Positions 43,260 to 52,761 are shown, numbered from the stretch's first letter. The stretch is 64,000 bases of DNA from an uncultured Eubacteriales bacterium (GCA_902777335.1 CACYTF010000004.1:34059-98058), one strand, 5' to 3'. The notes: a model not told the origin generated them from the sequence alone. A program made the numbers and translations.

Positions 43260-44389
43260 GCTTTCGTATCCTCCAATAGCTCCAACACCACGGCGTTGTG
43301 CAGCTCCATGCCCCTGGGGGTCAGCCGCAGAAAGCCGCCGTCCGTCTCGATCCATCCGCCGCGCGCAAGCCGCGCCAGCGCCGCCTCCCGGCCCCGCCGA
43401 AAGGGCGCGCCGAATTCCCGCTCCCACCGGGCCAGGTCCAGCCCGCGGGTGGTGCGGGTGGCGAGCATCACCGTCTCCTCCGCGGCGTCCGCGGCGGTGA
43501 GGCGCTGCGCCTCCTCCTCCCGGCCCCCGGCCAGGTAGCCGTCCAGCGACTCGGGGTTGTGAAAGCGGCGGCCCTCCAGCAGCGAATGGGCCGCGCAGCC
43601 CAGCCCCAGGTATTCGCCCCGGTCCCAGTAGACCAGGTTGTGCCGGCACTCAAAGCCCCGGCAGGCGAAGTTCGATATCTCATACCGGCCATAGCCGGCC
43701 CCGGCCAGCGCGTGAACGGCATGCCGCTGCATGGCGTTGACCTCGTCGTCCTCCGGCAGCGCCGCGGCCCCCGAGGCCACCCGCGCCGCCATCGGCGTGC
43801 CCGGCTCCACGATCAGGCTGTAGGCGGAGATGTGCTCCACCCCCAGCGCGACCGCCGCGTCCAGCGTGTCCCGCCACTGGGCCATGCTCTGCCCGGGCAG
43901 CGCGTACATCAGATCGAGGCTGACGTTGCCGAACCCGGCCTCCCGGGCCATGCGCACCGCCTCGCCGGTCTGCGCCGCCGTGTGGATGCGCCCCAGCGCG
44001 GTAAGCAGAGCGTCGTCAAAGCTCTGGGCCCCCAGGCTCAGCCGGTTCACCCCGGCCCCGCGCAGAACCGTCAGCTTTTCAGGCGTCAGCGTGCCCGGGT
44101 TGCCCTCGCAGGTGATCTCGGCGTCCGGCGCGAAGGGCACCGCCCGCCGCAGCCGCGCCAGCGTCTCGGCGATGTATTCCGCGTCCATCAGCGTGGGCGT
44201 GCCCCCGCCGAAGAACGCCGTGACCGCCCGGCGGCCCACAAGGCGCGGCGCCCAGGCGTCGATCTCGCCCCAGAGCGCCTCGAAGTACCGCCGCCAGTCC
44301 CCCTCCCGGCCGGGATAGGAGGCGAAGTCGCAGTAGGCGCACTTCGATCGGCAGAACGGGACGTGGATGTACAGAGACAGCGCAGACAT
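43256..44389 (-). CDS. hemW: Radical SAM heme chaperone HemW
   Basis: About 377 residues. Radical SAM protein with the family cluster motif YIHVPFCRSKCAYCDF (CxxxCxxC, residues 7-22), FFGGGTPTLM, the SAM-binding ITCEGNPGTL and the C-terminal HemN-like domain (HNLVYWDRGEYLGLGCAAHS). HemW is thought to insert heme into respiratory proteins and is often annotated as oxygen-independent coproporphyrinogen oxidase; the missing extra HemN cysteine spacing favours HemW. ATG 44389 shares one base with the lepA stop, the common lepA-hemW coupling in Bacillota. It overlaps the PIG-L start by 4 bases. Confidence 0.93.
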   Translation of the reverse strand: MSALSLYIHVPFCRSKCAYCDFASYPGREGDWRRYFEALWGEIDAWAPRLVGRRAVTAFFGGGTPTLMDAEYIAETLARLRRAVPFAPDAEITCEGNPGTLTPEKLTVLRGAGVNRLSLGAQSFDDALLTALGRIHTAAQTGEAVRMAREAGFGNVSLDLMYALPGQSMAQWRDTLDAAVALGVEHISAYSLIVEPGTPMAARVASGAAALPEDDEVNAMQRHAVHALAGAGYGRYEISNFACRGFECRHNLVYWDRGEYLGLGCAAHSLLEGRRFHNPESLDGYLAGGREEEAQRLTAADAAEETVMLATRTTRGLDLARWEREFGAPFRRGREAALARLARGGWIETDGGFLRLTPRGMELHNAVVLELLEDTKA

Positions 44390-46194
44390 CAGTCCATCTT
44401 CAGAACCGCCATGAACGCCTCGGACGGCACGGAGACGCTGCCCACCTGGCGCATGCGCTTCTTGCCCTCCTTCTGCTTTTCCAGCAGCTTCTTCTTGCGG
44501 CTGATGTCGCCGCCGTAGCACTTGGCCAGCACGTCCTTTCTGAGGGCCTTGACCGTCTCCCGGGCGATGACCTTGCCGCCGATGGCCGCCTGTATGGGGA
44601 TCTCGAACAGCTGGCGCGGTATGGCCTCCTTCAGCTTCTCGGCGATGCTGCGGCCCCGGGGATAGGCCCGGTCGCGGTGCACGATGATGGACAGCGCGTC
44701 GCACTGCTCGCCGTTCAGGAGCATGTCCAGCTTCACCAGGTCGCTGCGCTCGTAGCCCTTCAGCTCGTAGTCGAAGGACGCGTAGCCCCGGGTGCGGCTC
44801 TTCAGCTGGTCGAAGAAGTCGTAGATGACCTCGTTGAGCGGCAGGTCGTACTTCAACAGCACGCGCCCGCCCTCGATGTACTTCATGTCGCGGAAGGTGC
44901 CCCGCTTGTCCTGGCACAGCTCCATGATCGCGCCGACGAACTCCTGGGGCGTGATCACCTGGGCGTCCACCATGGGCTCCTCCATCCAGTCGATCTCCTG
45001 GGCCGTGGGCAGATTCGTCGGGTTGTCGATGAACAGCGTCTCGCCGTCGGTCTTGACCACCTTGTACACCACGCTGGGGGCGGTGGTCACCAGGTCCAGG
45101 TCGAACTCCCGCTCCAGGCGCTGCTGGATGATCTCCATGTGCAAAAGCCCCAAAAAGCCGCAGCGGAAGCCGTAGCCCAGGGCCACGGAGGTCTCCGGCT
45201 CGTAGGACAGGGCCGCGTCGTTCAGGCGCAGCTTTTCCAGCGCGTCCCGCAGGTTCTCGTAGTCCGCGCCGTCGGCGGGGTAGATGCCGCAGTACACCAT
45301 CGGCAACACCGGCTTGTAGCCCGGCAGCGGCTCGGCGGCGGGGTTGTTCGCCAGCGTGATGGTGTCGCCCACGTGGATGTCGGCGATGTCCTTGATGGAG
45401 GCGGCGATGTAGCCCACCTCGCCCGCCGACAGGCTCTCCCGGGGGCTGTAGCCCAGGGGCAAATAGGCCCCCACCTCGGTCACGTCGAACTCGCACTTGC
45501 CCGCCATCATGCGGATGCGGTCGCCCACCTTCACGCTGCCGGCCTTCACCCGCACCGAGGAGATGGCCCCGCGGTAGTTGTCGTAATAGGAATCGAAGAT
45601 CAGCGCCTGCAGCGGGGCTTTTGGGTCGTCCTTCGGCGCGGGCACGTTGTTCACGATGTCCTCCAGCACGTCCTCGATGCCGATGCCCTGCTTGGCCGAA
45701 ACCAGCGGGCAGCCCTCGCAGTCCAGGCCGATCTCGTCCTCGATCTCCTGCTTCACCACCTCCGGCTGGGCCGAGGGCAGGTCGATCTTGTTGATCACCG
45801 GGCGGATCTCCAGGTCGTGGTCCAGCGCCATGTACACGTTGGCCAGCGTCTGGGCCTCGATGCCCTGGCTGGCGTCCACCACCAGCACCGCGCCCTCGCA
45901 GGCGGCCAGCGCCCGGGACACCTCGTAGGTGAAGTCCACGTGGCCGGGGGTGTCGATGAGGTTCAGCTCGTATTCCCGGCCGTCGCGGGCCGTGTAGGGC
46001 ATGCGCACCGCCTTGGACTTGATGGTGATGCCGCGCTCCCGCTCCAGCTCCATGGAATCCAGCACCTGGTCGGTCATGTCCCGCAGCTTCATGACGCCCG
46101 TCTTCTCCAGTATGCGGTCCGCCAGCGTGGACTTGCCGTGGTCGATGTGGGCGATGATGCAGAAATTGCGGATTCGGCTCTGATCGTAGCTCAA
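44389..46194 (-). CDS. lepA: Elongation factor 4 (LepA)
   Basis: About 601 residues. Translational GTPase that binds the ribosome and helps under stress or during initiation/assembly. G1 is [11 protein letters not shown]2 [10 protein letters not shown]3 DTPGH, G4 NKID. Domains II, III and V are followed by the unique LepA C-terminal domain ending SGSVS-type [18 protein letters not shown]. The start is TTG 46194 ([11 protein letters not shown]), 8 bases after GGAGG; an upstream in-frame ATG at 46227 is too near the promoter to be used. It heads a seven-gene same-strand run ending at the lamin-tail protein. Confidence 0.96.
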   Translation of the reverse strand: MSYDQSRIRNFCIIAHIDHGKSTLADRILEKTGVMKLRDMTDQVLDSMELERERGITIKSKAVRMPYTARDGREYELNLIDTPGHVDFTYEVSRALAACEGAVLVVDASQGIEAQTLANVYMALDHDLEIRPVINKIDLPSAQPEVVKQEIEDEIGLDCEGCPLVSAKQGIGIEDVLEDIVNNVPAPKDDPKAPLQALIFDSYYDNYRGAISSVRVKAGSVKVGDRIRMMAGKCEFDVTEVGAYLPLGYSPRESLSAGEVGYIAASIKDIADIHVGDTITLANNPAAEPLPGYKPVLPMVYCGIYPADGADYENLRDALEKLRLNDAALSYEPETSVALGYGFRCGFLGLLHMEIIQQRLEREFDLDLVTTAPSVVYKVVKTDGETLFIDNPTNLPTAQEIDWMEEPMVDAQVITPQEFVGAIMELCQDKRGTFRDMKYIEGGRVLLKYDLPLNEVIYDFFDQLKSRTRGYASFDYELKGYERSDLVKLDMLLNGEQCDALSIIVHRDRAYPRGRSIAEKLKEAIPRQLFEIPIQAAIGGKVIARETVKALRKDVLAKCYGGDISRKKKLLEKQKEGKKRMRQVGSVSVPSEAFMAVLKMD

Positions 46195-46232
46195 GGGGCA
46201 GACCTCCGTCGCAAGATAATTATACATTATCT

Positions 46233-46261
46233 ATCATAGTGCATCCTTGTTAATAAATCAA
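46233..46261 (-). promoter_or_regulatory. Promoter of the lepA-hemW run
   Basis: Minus strand TTGATT (46256-46261), a 17-base spacer and TATGAT (46233-46238), about 40 bases upstream of the TTG start. Confidence 0.75.
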
Positions 46262-46422
46262 GCGCCGGCGCGCGGATTGGGCCGCCCGAAGGCATGTATA
46301 TTTATGCATCTCTATGCGAAATGAATCGGCATCGCCGTTTGCCCTTTTATGCAAAAATACCCGGCAGGCCATCGTAAACGGCCAAAAATGCAATTATTAA
46401 CATACCGCCGGGCCGTTTTCTA

Positions 46423-46451
46423 TTGCTTTTCCCCGCTTTGTATTGTATAAT
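46423..46451 (+). promoter_or_regulatory. Promoter of the TAXI-TRAP genes
   Basis: TTGCTT (46423-46428), a 17-base spacer and TATAAT (46446-46451). Confidence 0.8.
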
Positions 46452-46500
46452 ACGGTCATAATCTGACCGGAAAACCGGTCGTGGAATGGAGGAACCCATA

Positions 46501-47445
46501 ATGAAGAAAGTGATCTCCCTCGTGATCGCGCTGGTTCTGGCGCTGTCCTGCATCGCCGCGCTGGCTGAACTGAGCTTCGGCACCGGCGGTGAAGCCGGCA
46601 CCTACTATGCCTTCGGCACCGTGCTGGCCCAGTACATTTCCGAAAACGCCGGCCTGTCCATCACCGCCGTCACCAGCGGCGGCTCCGCCGACAACATCGA
46701 CAACCTGGACGCCGGCCTGCGCCAGCTGGGCTTCACCCAGAACGACGTGGCTTCCTACGCCCTGAACGGCATCCGCCTGTACGACGGCGAGCCGATCACC
46801 TCCTTCACCGCGCTGGCCGCCCTGTACGACGAGACCGTGCAACTGGTCACCGTCAACCCGGACATCAAGTCCGTGGCCGACCTGAAGGGCAAGGTCGTGT
46901 CCATCGGCGCCGCCGGTTCGGGCGTGTACTTTAACGCGCTGGACTTCCTGGCCGCCTACGACATGACTGAGGACGACATCGTGCCCCAGTACCTCTCCTT
47001 CAAGGATTCCGCCGAGCAGCTGAAGGACGCCAAGATCGACGCCGCGTTCGTCGTGGCCGGCGCTCCGACCACCGCCGTGACCGACCTGAGCATCGCCCGC
47101 CAGGTTTACCTGGTGTCGCTGAGCGACGAGGACATCGCGAAGCTGCAGGCGATCTCCCCCGCCTACTCCAAGACCATCATCCCCGCCGGCACCTATGACG
47201 GCATCGACGAGGACATCGTGACCGTGGGCGTGAAGGCCACCATCATCGCCAATGAAGACGTGACCGAGGACGAGGCCTACGCCATCGTCTCCACCATCTT
47301 CGAGAACAAGGACGCCATCGCCCAGCAGCACGCCAAGGGCCTGGAGCTGGATCTGGAGTACGCCTCCTCCTGCGGCCTGCCCTATCATCCCGGCGCGGCC
47401 AAGTACTTCGCCGAGAAGGGCATCGAGGTCCAGACGGCCGGCTAA
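46501..47445 (+). CDS. TAXI-family TRAP transporter solute-binding protein
   Basis: About 314 residues. Signal peptide (1-22, KKVISLVIALVLALSCIAAL); since no lipobox is evident, it may be released or associate with the permease. The mature part has the TAXI features LSFGTGGEAGTYYAFGTVLA at its start, VTSGGSADNIDNL, and DLKGKVVSIGAAGSGVYFNA around the middle. These proteins bind organic acids or amino acids such as glutamate; the ligand here is unknown. GGAGGA lies 7 bases before the ATG. It is followed by a hairpin and then the fused permease, the usual arrangement for excess binding protein. Confidence 0.93.
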   Translation: MKKVISLVIALVLALSCIAALAELSFGTGGEAGTYYAFGTVLAQYISENAGLSITAVTSGGSADNIDNLDAGLRQLGFTQNDVASYALNGIRLYDGEPITSFTALAALYDETVQLVTVNPDIKSVADLKGKVVSIGAAGSGVYFNALDFLAAYDMTEDDIVPQYLSFKDSAEQLKDAKIDAAFVVAGAPTTAVTDLSIARQVYLVSLSDEDIAKLQAISPAYSKTIIPAGTYDGIDEDIVTVGVKATIIANEDVTEDEAYAIVSTIFENKDAIAQQHAKGLELDLEYASSCGLPYHPGAAKYFAEKGIEVQTAG

Positions 47446-47469
47446 CCCCCTCGCCCCATAAACCGACTC

Positions 47470-47508
47470 GCACGGGGCTGCGGTAGAAACCTGCCGCAGT
47501 CCCGTTTT
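47470..47508 (+). terminator. Hairpin between TAXI and TRAP permease
   Basis: ACGGGGCTGCGG / CCGCAGTCCCGT with TTTT after it. Probably a partial terminator or RNA-stability element that favours the binding protein over the permease. Confidence 0.7.
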
Positions 47509-47540
47509 CAAAACCGCGAGCGGGGTGTGAAGCTGTTTCA

Positions 47541-47577
47541 AACTCACTCCACTCTCCACTCTCCACTCTCCACTCTC
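47541..47577. repeat. CTCCACT heptamer tract before the TRAP permease
   Basis: About five in-phase heptamers CACTCTC/CCACTCT ending 23 bases before the permease start. Confidence 0.85.
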
Positions 47578-47599
47578 GCATCTAAAGGAGGCTGCGCCT

Positions 47600-49822
47600 A
47601 TGGCCGGCAACAAACCCCAGGACCCGAACCTCACTGCGCCGAGGGCCGACAGCGCCGCGGACATCGCCGCGAACGTCGACGCCGTCATGCGCAAGTTCGA
47701 CCGTGAGTCGAACACGCGCATCTGGACGGGCATTCCCAAGATCATCGTCAGCAGCCTTCTGGTGCTGTTCTCCATCTACTGCATCTACACCACGCTGTTC
47801 AGCACGATGATGGAGCAGGTGCGCCTGACCTCCTTCATGGGGCTGATGGTCATCATGGGTTTTCTGACGTTTCCGGTCAAAAAGGGCTATACGAAGCCGA
47901 ACCACCTGCCCTGGTATGACCTCGTGATCATGGCGGCCGGCGCCGCGGCGTTCTTCTTCTTTGCGTTCAACGCCAAAGAGATGATGACGATGCGGCTCAA
48001 AAACTACCTGGCCAACCCGCTGTACACGATCGTCGGCATCACGGGCATACTGGTATTGATGGAGCTCTGCCGCCGCAGCGTGGGCGTGCCGATCCTGTGC
48101 GTCGCCACCGCGTTTCTGGCCTACACGTTCATCAGCGGCGAGACGCTGGAGCTGACCGTCAAGCTGCTGTTCTACAGCGACGCCGGCATACTGGGCACGC
48201 CGGTCAGCGTGTGCAGCAAGTACATCGTGGTGTTCATCATCTTCGGCGCGTTCCTGGAGCGCACCGGCGTGGCCAATTTCTTCATCAGCCTGGCCAACAG
48301 CCTGACCGGGCGCTTCGCCGGCGGCCCGGCCAAGGTGGCCGTCATCTCCTCGGCGCTGTGCGGCATGGTGTCCGGCAGCTCCGTGGGCAACACCGTCACC
48401 ACCGGCTCCATCACGATCCCGATGATGAAGAACACCGGCTACAAGCCGGAATTCGCCGGCGCCGTCGAGGCCGCGGCCTCCACCGGCGGGCAGATCATGC
48501 CGCCCATCATGGGCGCGGCGGCCTTCCTGATGGCGGAATACCTGGGCAGGCCCTACTCCGACATCATCGTGCGCGCCATCGTGCCCGCGGTGCTGTACTT
48601 CCTGGGCATATTCATCGCCGTGCACCTGGAGGCCAAAAAGCTGGGCCTGAAGGGCATCGCGCCGGAGATGCTGCCCAAGATGGGGAGCCTGGTCAAGGAC
48701 ACCTACATGCTGCTGCCGCTGATCATACTGATCTACCTGGTCTGCTCCAACGCCCACACGATGCAGTTCTCCGCGGCCGTGGCGATCATCGTATCGATGG
48801 CCGTCGGCTTCATCAACAACTTCACCCGGGTCCGCCCGCGTCTGACCCAGGCCGCGATACTGACCGCGATACTGATCGTCTACGCGGTGGTCCCGAACCT
48901 GCCCATCTATCAGTCCACCCCCTTCCTGCAGAAGTCCTGGGACGTCATCGCGATCTGCTGCATCGCCGCGATCATACTGTTCGGGTTCATCGTGAACCTC
49001 GTGCAGCGCAGAAAGACCGCGGGCACGGGCAGCGAAGTCCCCTCCGGCAACGCGGCGGAGGTCTTCAATGAAAAGACCCTGTTCAGCGCCCTCGAGTCCG
49101 GCGGGCGCAGCTGCATCTCGGTGGCGGTGGCCTGCGGCATGGCCGGCATCATCACCGGCTGCCTGACCGTCACGGGTCTGGCCAGCAAGATGATCACCGC
49201 CATCGTCAGCCTGACGAAGGCGCCGCTGCTGGCCGCCATTCCAGGTCTGCCGCTGCTGGTGGGCCTGCTGCTGACGATGCTGTGCTGCATCATACTGGGC
49301 ATGGGCATCCCCACGACGGCCACCTACTGCATCATGGCCTCCACCTGCGCGCCGATACTGACCCAGATGGGCGTGCCGATGCTGGCGGCCCACTTCTTCG
49401 TGTTCTACTTCGGCATCGTGGCGGACATCACCCCGCCGGTGGCCCTGGCGGCCTACGCCGGCGCGGCCATCGCCAAGGGCAATCCGATGAAGACCGGCGT
49501 GACCGCCACGCGGCTGGCCATCGGCGCGTTCATCATCCCCTTCGTGTTCTGCGCCAGCCCCGCGCTGCTGTTCATCGACACCGTCTGGTACGAGGTGGTG
49601 CTGAACATCATCACCGCCACCATCGGCATGATGGGCGTTGCCGCGGGCCTGTCCGGCTACCTGCTGACGCACATGAACCTCCTGGAGCGCATACTGCTCA
49701 TCGGCGGCGGCCTGGCCCTGATCATCCCCGGCACGCTGACCGACTTCATCGGCCTGGGCCTGATCGCCCTGGGCGTGGTCCTGCAGGTGATCCGCAAGCG
49801 GGCAGCAAAGCCAAACACATAA
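47600..49822 (+). CDS. Fused TRAP transporter permease (DctQM type)
   Basis: About 740 residues combining the small (4-helix) and large (12-helix) TRAP subunits, as is normal for TAXI systems. After a soluble N-terminus (1-45) come the Q-like helices, then the M part, with FGAFLERTGVANFFISLANS, GMVSGSSVGNTVTTGSITIP, AASTGGQIMPPIMGAAAF, the second-half counterpart GMGIPTTATYC and FGIVADITPPVALAAYAGA. Uses a Na+ or proton gradient to import the ligand delivered by the binding protein upstream. AAAGGAGG precedes the ATG. An intrinsic terminator follows. Confidence 0.94.
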   Translation: MAGNKPQDPNLTAPRADSAADIAANVDAVMRKFDRESNTRIWTGIPKIIVSSLLVLFSIYCIYTTLFSTMMEQVRLTSFMGLMVIMGFLTFPVKKGYTKPNHLPWYDLVIMAAGAAAFFFFAFNAKEMMTMRLKNYLANPLYTIVGITGILVLMELCRRSVGVPILCVATAFLAYTFISGETLELTVKLLFYSDAGILGTPVSVCSKYIVVFIIFGAFLERTGVANFFISLANSLTGRFAGGPAKVAVISSALCGMVSGSSVGNTVTTGSITIPMMKNTGYKPEFAGAVEAAASTGGQIMPPIMGAAAFLMAEYLGRPYSDIIVRAIVPAVLYFLGIFIAVHLEAKKLGLKGIAPEMLPKMGSLVKDTYMLLPLIILIYLVCSNAHTMQFSAAVAIIVSMAVGFINNFTRVRPRLTQAAILTAILIVYAVVPNLPIYQSTPFLQKSWDVIAICCIAAIILFGFIVNLVQRRKTAGTGSEVPSGNAAEVFNEKTLFSALESGGRSCISVAVACGMAGIITGCLTVTGLASKMITAIVSLTKAPLLAAIPGLPLLVGLLLTMLCCIILGMGIPTTATYCIMASTCAPILTQMGVPMLAAHFFVFYFGIVADITPPVALAAYAGAAIAKGNPMKTGVTATRLAIGAFIIPFVFCASPALLFIDTVWYEVVLNIITATIGMMGVAAGLSGYLLTHMNLLERILLIGGGLALIIPGTLTDFIGLGLIALGVVLQVIRKRAAKPNT

Positions 49823-49853
49823 ACGTACCACTGGCAAGAACAATAACCCTAAT

Positions 49854-49912
49854 GCTCTCTCCATTCTCATGTTAGGCTTTCTCGCTCAACAATGAGAATA
49901 GAGAGCTTTTTT
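49854..49912 (+). terminator. Terminator of the TRAP operon
   Basis: Long stem GCTCTCT-CATTCTCAT / ATGAGAAT-AGAGAGC with a 21-base loop followed by six T. Confidence 0.88.
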
Positions 49913-49928
49913 GAGAAACTGATGTTGC

Positions 49929-49957
49929 TTGACAAAAAAGGAATATAATAGTATGAT
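49929..49957 (+). promoter_or_regulatory. Promoter of the first methyltransferase gene
   Basis: Consensus TTGACA (49929-49934), a 17-base spacer and TATGAT (49952-49957). Confidence 0.8.
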
Positions 49958-49997
49958 ATCAATCGAACAGATGTGCGATATATGACGAGGTTACACC

Positions 49998-50723
49998 ATG
50001 AAATTTGAACCTGACAGTTTTTCTCTCGAGGAGACGACAATATGGTCCTTTCCAGACCGAGGTAATTGGGCAACCCATTCTGGTCAATATCGAGGCAACT
50101 GGTCTCCATATGTCCCTCGCAATCTGATCCTTCGATACTCCAATCCAGGAGATTGGATTTTGGACCAGTTTGTCGGGAGTGGTACAACACTTGTGGAGGC
50201 CAAACTGTTGGGTAGAAATGCTATCGGTATCGATATCAACCCCGCAGCATTAAACCTGTCTAAGCATAATATTGATTTTCACTATGACACAGAGGTCAAA
50301 ACCTATCTCAGAAAGGGTGACGCACGTGATCTCAGCTTCCTGAAAGATGAAAGCATCCAGTTGATATGTACACATCCCCCATACGCAAACATTATTCGCT
50401 ACAGTGATAACATTCCCCAAGACATGTCGCAGTTAGGCTATGATAACTTTATTGAAAACATGGAAATCGTTGCAAAAGAGTCTTTTCGTGTATTGCGCAA
50501 AAACAGCATTTGCGCTTATATGATAGGCGATATCCGGCAAAAAGGTCTTGTCAAACCGTTGGGTATGGACTCATTGCAAATCTTCTTGAAGGCTGGGTTT
50601 TTGCTGAAGGAAATCATAATCAAAGAACAACATAATTGCCGCTCTTCAGAATACTGGGCTGGAAGAGGTAAAGCCTTTCTGATGTTGGCGCATGAATACA
50701 TATTTGTCTTACTCAAAGCATAA
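49998..50723 (+). CDS. Site-specific DNA methyltransferase (amino-methylating)
   Basis: About 241 residues. The SAM-binding motif I DQFVGSGTTLVEAKLLGR (residues 55-72) and following IGIDINPAALN come before the catalytic motif IV THPPY (about 128-132), an SPPY-like variant typical of N4-cytosine or N6-adenine enzymes. This order (I then IV) differs from the common PF01555 beta-group order. The N-terminal WATHSGQYRGNWSPYVPRNLILRYS is the region that positions the target strand. The gene is AT-rich, with its own promoter, and precedes a BglII-like nuclease by 126 bases, so it is the probable protective methylase. Its recognition site is unknown. Confidence 0.87.
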   Translation: MKFEPDSFSLEETTIWSFPDRGNWATHSGQYRGNWSPYVPRNLILRYSNPGDWILDQFVGSGTTLVEAKLLGRNAIGIDINPAALNLSKHNIDFHYDTEVKTYLRKGDARDLSFLKDESIQLICTHPPYANIIRYSDNIPQDMSQLGYDNFIENMEIVAKESFRVLRKNSICAYMIGDIRQKGLVKPLGMDSLQIFLKAGFLLKEIIIKEQHNCRSSEYWAGRGKAFLMLAHEYIFVLLKA

Positions 50724-50797
50724 GGGAGACTTTAGTCAATTTGTATAGGTCATATCCTTATGCTGCCAATACTATTCTGGAAAACAGAAATACACCA

Positions 50798-50826
50798 TTG
50801 ATCATTTTCTTGACAAGTGATATACT
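50798..50826 (+). promoter_or_regulatory. Promoter of the endonuclease gene
   Basis: TTGATC (50798-50803), a 17-base spacer and TATACT (50821-50826). Nuclease expression can thus be separated from the upstream methylase. Confidence 0.7.
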
Positions 50827-50849
50827 GTCATTATCGGAGGTGGTAGTGG

Positions 50850-51503
50850 ATGTTGTCGAAATACATAGACAATGACCTGTTCTCCCGCTATGAATTTCAC
50901 AATTATGGCCACGCAGTAGAGATTCTTCATGAAGCATATCCCACTGAATGGGCTGAATTGCAGGAATGCTTACACAATTTGACGCTGACATTATCAGATC
51001 TTCAAAAGGCTGGAGGAAACGAAAGCCCGATACCTAAGAAGTTTGACAATGCTCTATACCCGTATGGATGGCGGGAAATCCGTATCTCAGGAGATTTGAC
51101 TGTTAAAAAGTATCCACGTCAAACTGCGCAGAGAAGAGGGCGGTTCGCTGATGAGCCCTATGAAATTGAGAATATACCGGGCTATATCGACGGGCACAAC
51201 ATTGACTTTCTAAAAAACAAGGTCGCGTTTGATCTGGAATGGAATAGCAAGGATCAGACTTTTGACAGAGATCTCTTGGCGATGCGAACTTACTACGACT
51301 GTGGTCTCATCTCTGTCGGCGTTATTGTTACACGATCTGAGGAGTTAAACGAAATCTTCAAAAGCCTTGGAATTCTGGCCAAGTATGGTGCATCAACAAC
51401 ATGGATGGGGAAACTACAATCCAGGCTTGATTCCCGTCGCAATGGCGGTTGCCCCATTCTTGCGATTGGGATCAGAAAGGGGTGTGTCATCGATTATGAG
51501 TAA
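50850..51503 (+). CDS. BglII/BstYI-like type II restriction endonuclease
   Basis: About 217 residues. Resembles the BglII family of PD-(D/E)xK nucleases: the core IPGYIDGHNIDFLKNKVAFD followed by LEWNSKDQTFDRDL gives an acidic residue in the loop and an E-W-N(x)K-type active-site strand, comparable to Asp84/Glu93/Gln95 of BglII. FDLEWN and AMRTYYDCGLISVGVIVTRS are family-like. BglII cuts A^GATCT; whether this enzyme shares the site is inference. GGAGG is 9 bases before the ATG. It overlaps the second methyltransferase by 8 bases. Confidence 0.8.
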   Translation: MLSKYIDNDLFSRYEFHNYGHAVEILHEAYPTEWAELQECLHNLTLTLSDLQKAGGNESPIPKKFDNALYPYGWREIRISGDLTVKKYPRQTAQRRGRFADEPYEIENIPGYIDGHNIDFLKNKVAFDLEWNSKDQTFDRDLLAMRTYYDCGLISVGVIVTRSEELNEIFKSLGILAKYGASTTWMGKLQSRLDSRRNGGCPILAIGIRKGCVIDYE

Positions 51504-52146
51504 TCTGTCTGCTACCATTGATGACCTGCTGACTTTTACCGCCGGAAAGAAATACAACACCATATACGCCGACCCGCCATGGCAGTTTCAAAACAGAACA
51601 GGAAAGGTGGCTCCTGAGCACAAACGTCTGACTCGCTATGAAACCATGGCGCTTGATGAGATAAAGCACTTGCCCATAGAGAAAATTGCAGGAGAGAAGT
51701 GCCATCTATACCTATGGTGTCCAAATGCGCTCCTCCCCGATGGGCTTGCTGTGATGGAAGCATGGGGCTTTGAATATAAGAGCAATATTATCTGGGAAAA
51801 GGTCAGGAAAGACGGTCAGCCAGACGGAAGAGGTGTGGGTTTCTATTTCCGTAATGTTACAGAAATGCTGTTGTTTGGCATCAAAAAGAGATCTACTCCC
51901 AACAGGACGCTTGACCCTGCCCGATCTCAAGTCAACCTGATAAGGTCAATTAAACGCGAGCATAGCAGAAAACCGGATGAAATCATTCCGATCATCGAAG
52001 CCTGTTCACTTTCCCCGCGTATAGAATTGTTTGCCCGCGGAGATCGGGACAACTGGGACATGTGGGGAAATCAGGCTAACCCGGATTATGAACCAACATG
52101 GAATACGTATAAGAATCACACGACAAAAGAAGTGGCAGGATTATAG
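51496..52146 (+). CDS. MT-A70-family N6-adenine methyltransferase
   Basis: About 216 residues. Catalytic motif IYADPPWQF (DPPW) near residue 25 and the MT-A70 core with HLYLWCPNALLPDGLAVMEAWGF, NIIWEKVRKDG, the partner-strand FRNVTEMLLFGIK, HSRKPDEIIPIIEACS and the C-terminal RIELFARGDRDNWDMWGN all fit bacterial members that make N6-methyladenine in DNA. It starts 8 bases inside the end of the endonuclease gene, so translation is coupled. As a second methylase in the island it may protect the other strand or another site, or act in regulation. Base composition is AT-rich like the two genes before it. Confidence 0.9.
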   Translation: MSNLSATIDDLLTFTAGKKYNTIYADPPWQFQNRTGKVAPEHKRLTRYETMALDEIKHLPIEKIAGEKCHLYLWCPNALLPDGLAVMEAWGFEYKSNIIWEKVRKDGQPDGRGVGFYFRNVTEMLLFGIKKRSTPNRTLDPARSQVNLIRSIKREHSRKPDEIIPIIEACSLSPRIELFARGDRDNWDMWGNQANPDYEPTWNTYKNHTTKEVAGL

Positions 52147-52178
52147 AACACGGCGTAGGGTTTGACACCATACATGCC

Positions 52179-52214
52179 ACACCCCGGCATCAATCGGGAT
52201 TGATGCCGGGGTGT
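52179..52214. terminator. Bidirectional terminator, MT-A70 / CYTH
   Basis: Perfect 17-bp arms with a 2-base loop between converging genes. Confidence 0.85.
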
Positions 52215-52224
52215 GTTATATCAT

Positions 52225-52740
52225 CTATATCGCCTCGTACACCGCCTTTTCCGCCAAACTCCGGTTCTTGTACGCCGGGTCGGCGCTCACGTCGCGGATG
52301 ATGCGCACGTAGTCGGGGATGGCGGCGCCTTCGGCCTCGCTTTCAAGCTCGATCTCCATGATCGCCCGGTCCTCCCAGAAGGGGTAGATGTCGAACTCCA
52401 GCACGTGGCCCGCGTAGGGGACGCGGTAGCGGGTCTTGTTCAGGGGCCTGCAGCCCGGCTGCTGCTCCTGGCAGAGCCGTATGAACTCCAGCTGGTCGAT
52501 CTCGCCCTCGTCCTCCTCGCAGCTCAGGTCGGAAAGGCGCTTCTTGAAGGTCTTGTAGTATTTGATCTCGCCGCCGGACACCACCTGCCGGATGCGGCGG
52601 GTCTCCCCCAGGCCGGACACGGTCAGGTAGATCTGCATGATCTCCCACTGCTCCACGCCCTTCTGGGCCTTCAGCGTCTTGATGTCCGGATAGCGTATCA
52701 GGTATTTCCGCTCGATTTCGCAGTGCTTGCCCGCGCTCAT
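52225..52740 (-). CDS. CYTH-domain triphosphate tunnel protein
   Basis: About 171 residues forming one CYTH/TTM domain. The defining ExExK motif is CEIERKYLIR at residues 7-16; the tunnel's basic and acidic strands are TRRIRQVV, KYYKTFKKR, NKTRYRVPY and ELESEA (metal-binding acidic residues). Bacterial members hydrolyse tripolyphosphate or thiamine triphosphate or sense such anions. GGGAGG precedes the ATG by 8 bases. It follows surE by 21 bases in the LysR-surE-CYTH operon. Both SurE and CYTH can act on phosphate compounds, which suggests a phosphate-ester or polyphosphate theme, shared with the VTC gene elsewhere in the window. Confidence 0.88.
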   Translation of the reverse strand: MSAGKHCEIERKYLIRYPDIKTLKAQKGVEQWEIMQIYLTVSGLGETRRIRQVVSGGEIKYYKTFKKRLSDLSCEEDEGEIDQLEFIRLCQEQQPGCRPLNKTRYRVPYAGHVLEFDIYPFWEDRAIMEIELESEAEGAAIPDYVRIIRDVSADPAYKNRSLAEKAVYEAI

Positions 52741-52761
52741 ATTGCCACCTCCCGAAACCTG

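Larger units (their letters stand above)
46195..46500. other. Divergent intergenic region lepA / TAXI
   Basis: 306 bases with two facing-away sigma-A promoters (46233-46261 and 46423-46451). The 160 bases between them hold only scattered AT-rich words such as TTTATGCATC; no RNA gene is recognised. Confidence 0.6.

Noticed and set aside
43256..44389. HemN-type coproporphyrinogen oxidase
   Set aside because: Coupling to lepA and the cluster-motif context fit HemW better, and no other heme synthesis genes are present.
46195..46227. Upstream ATG start for lepA
   Set aside because: It lies only a few bases after the likely -10 box and has no ribosome site; TTG 46194 after GGAGG matches the family start.
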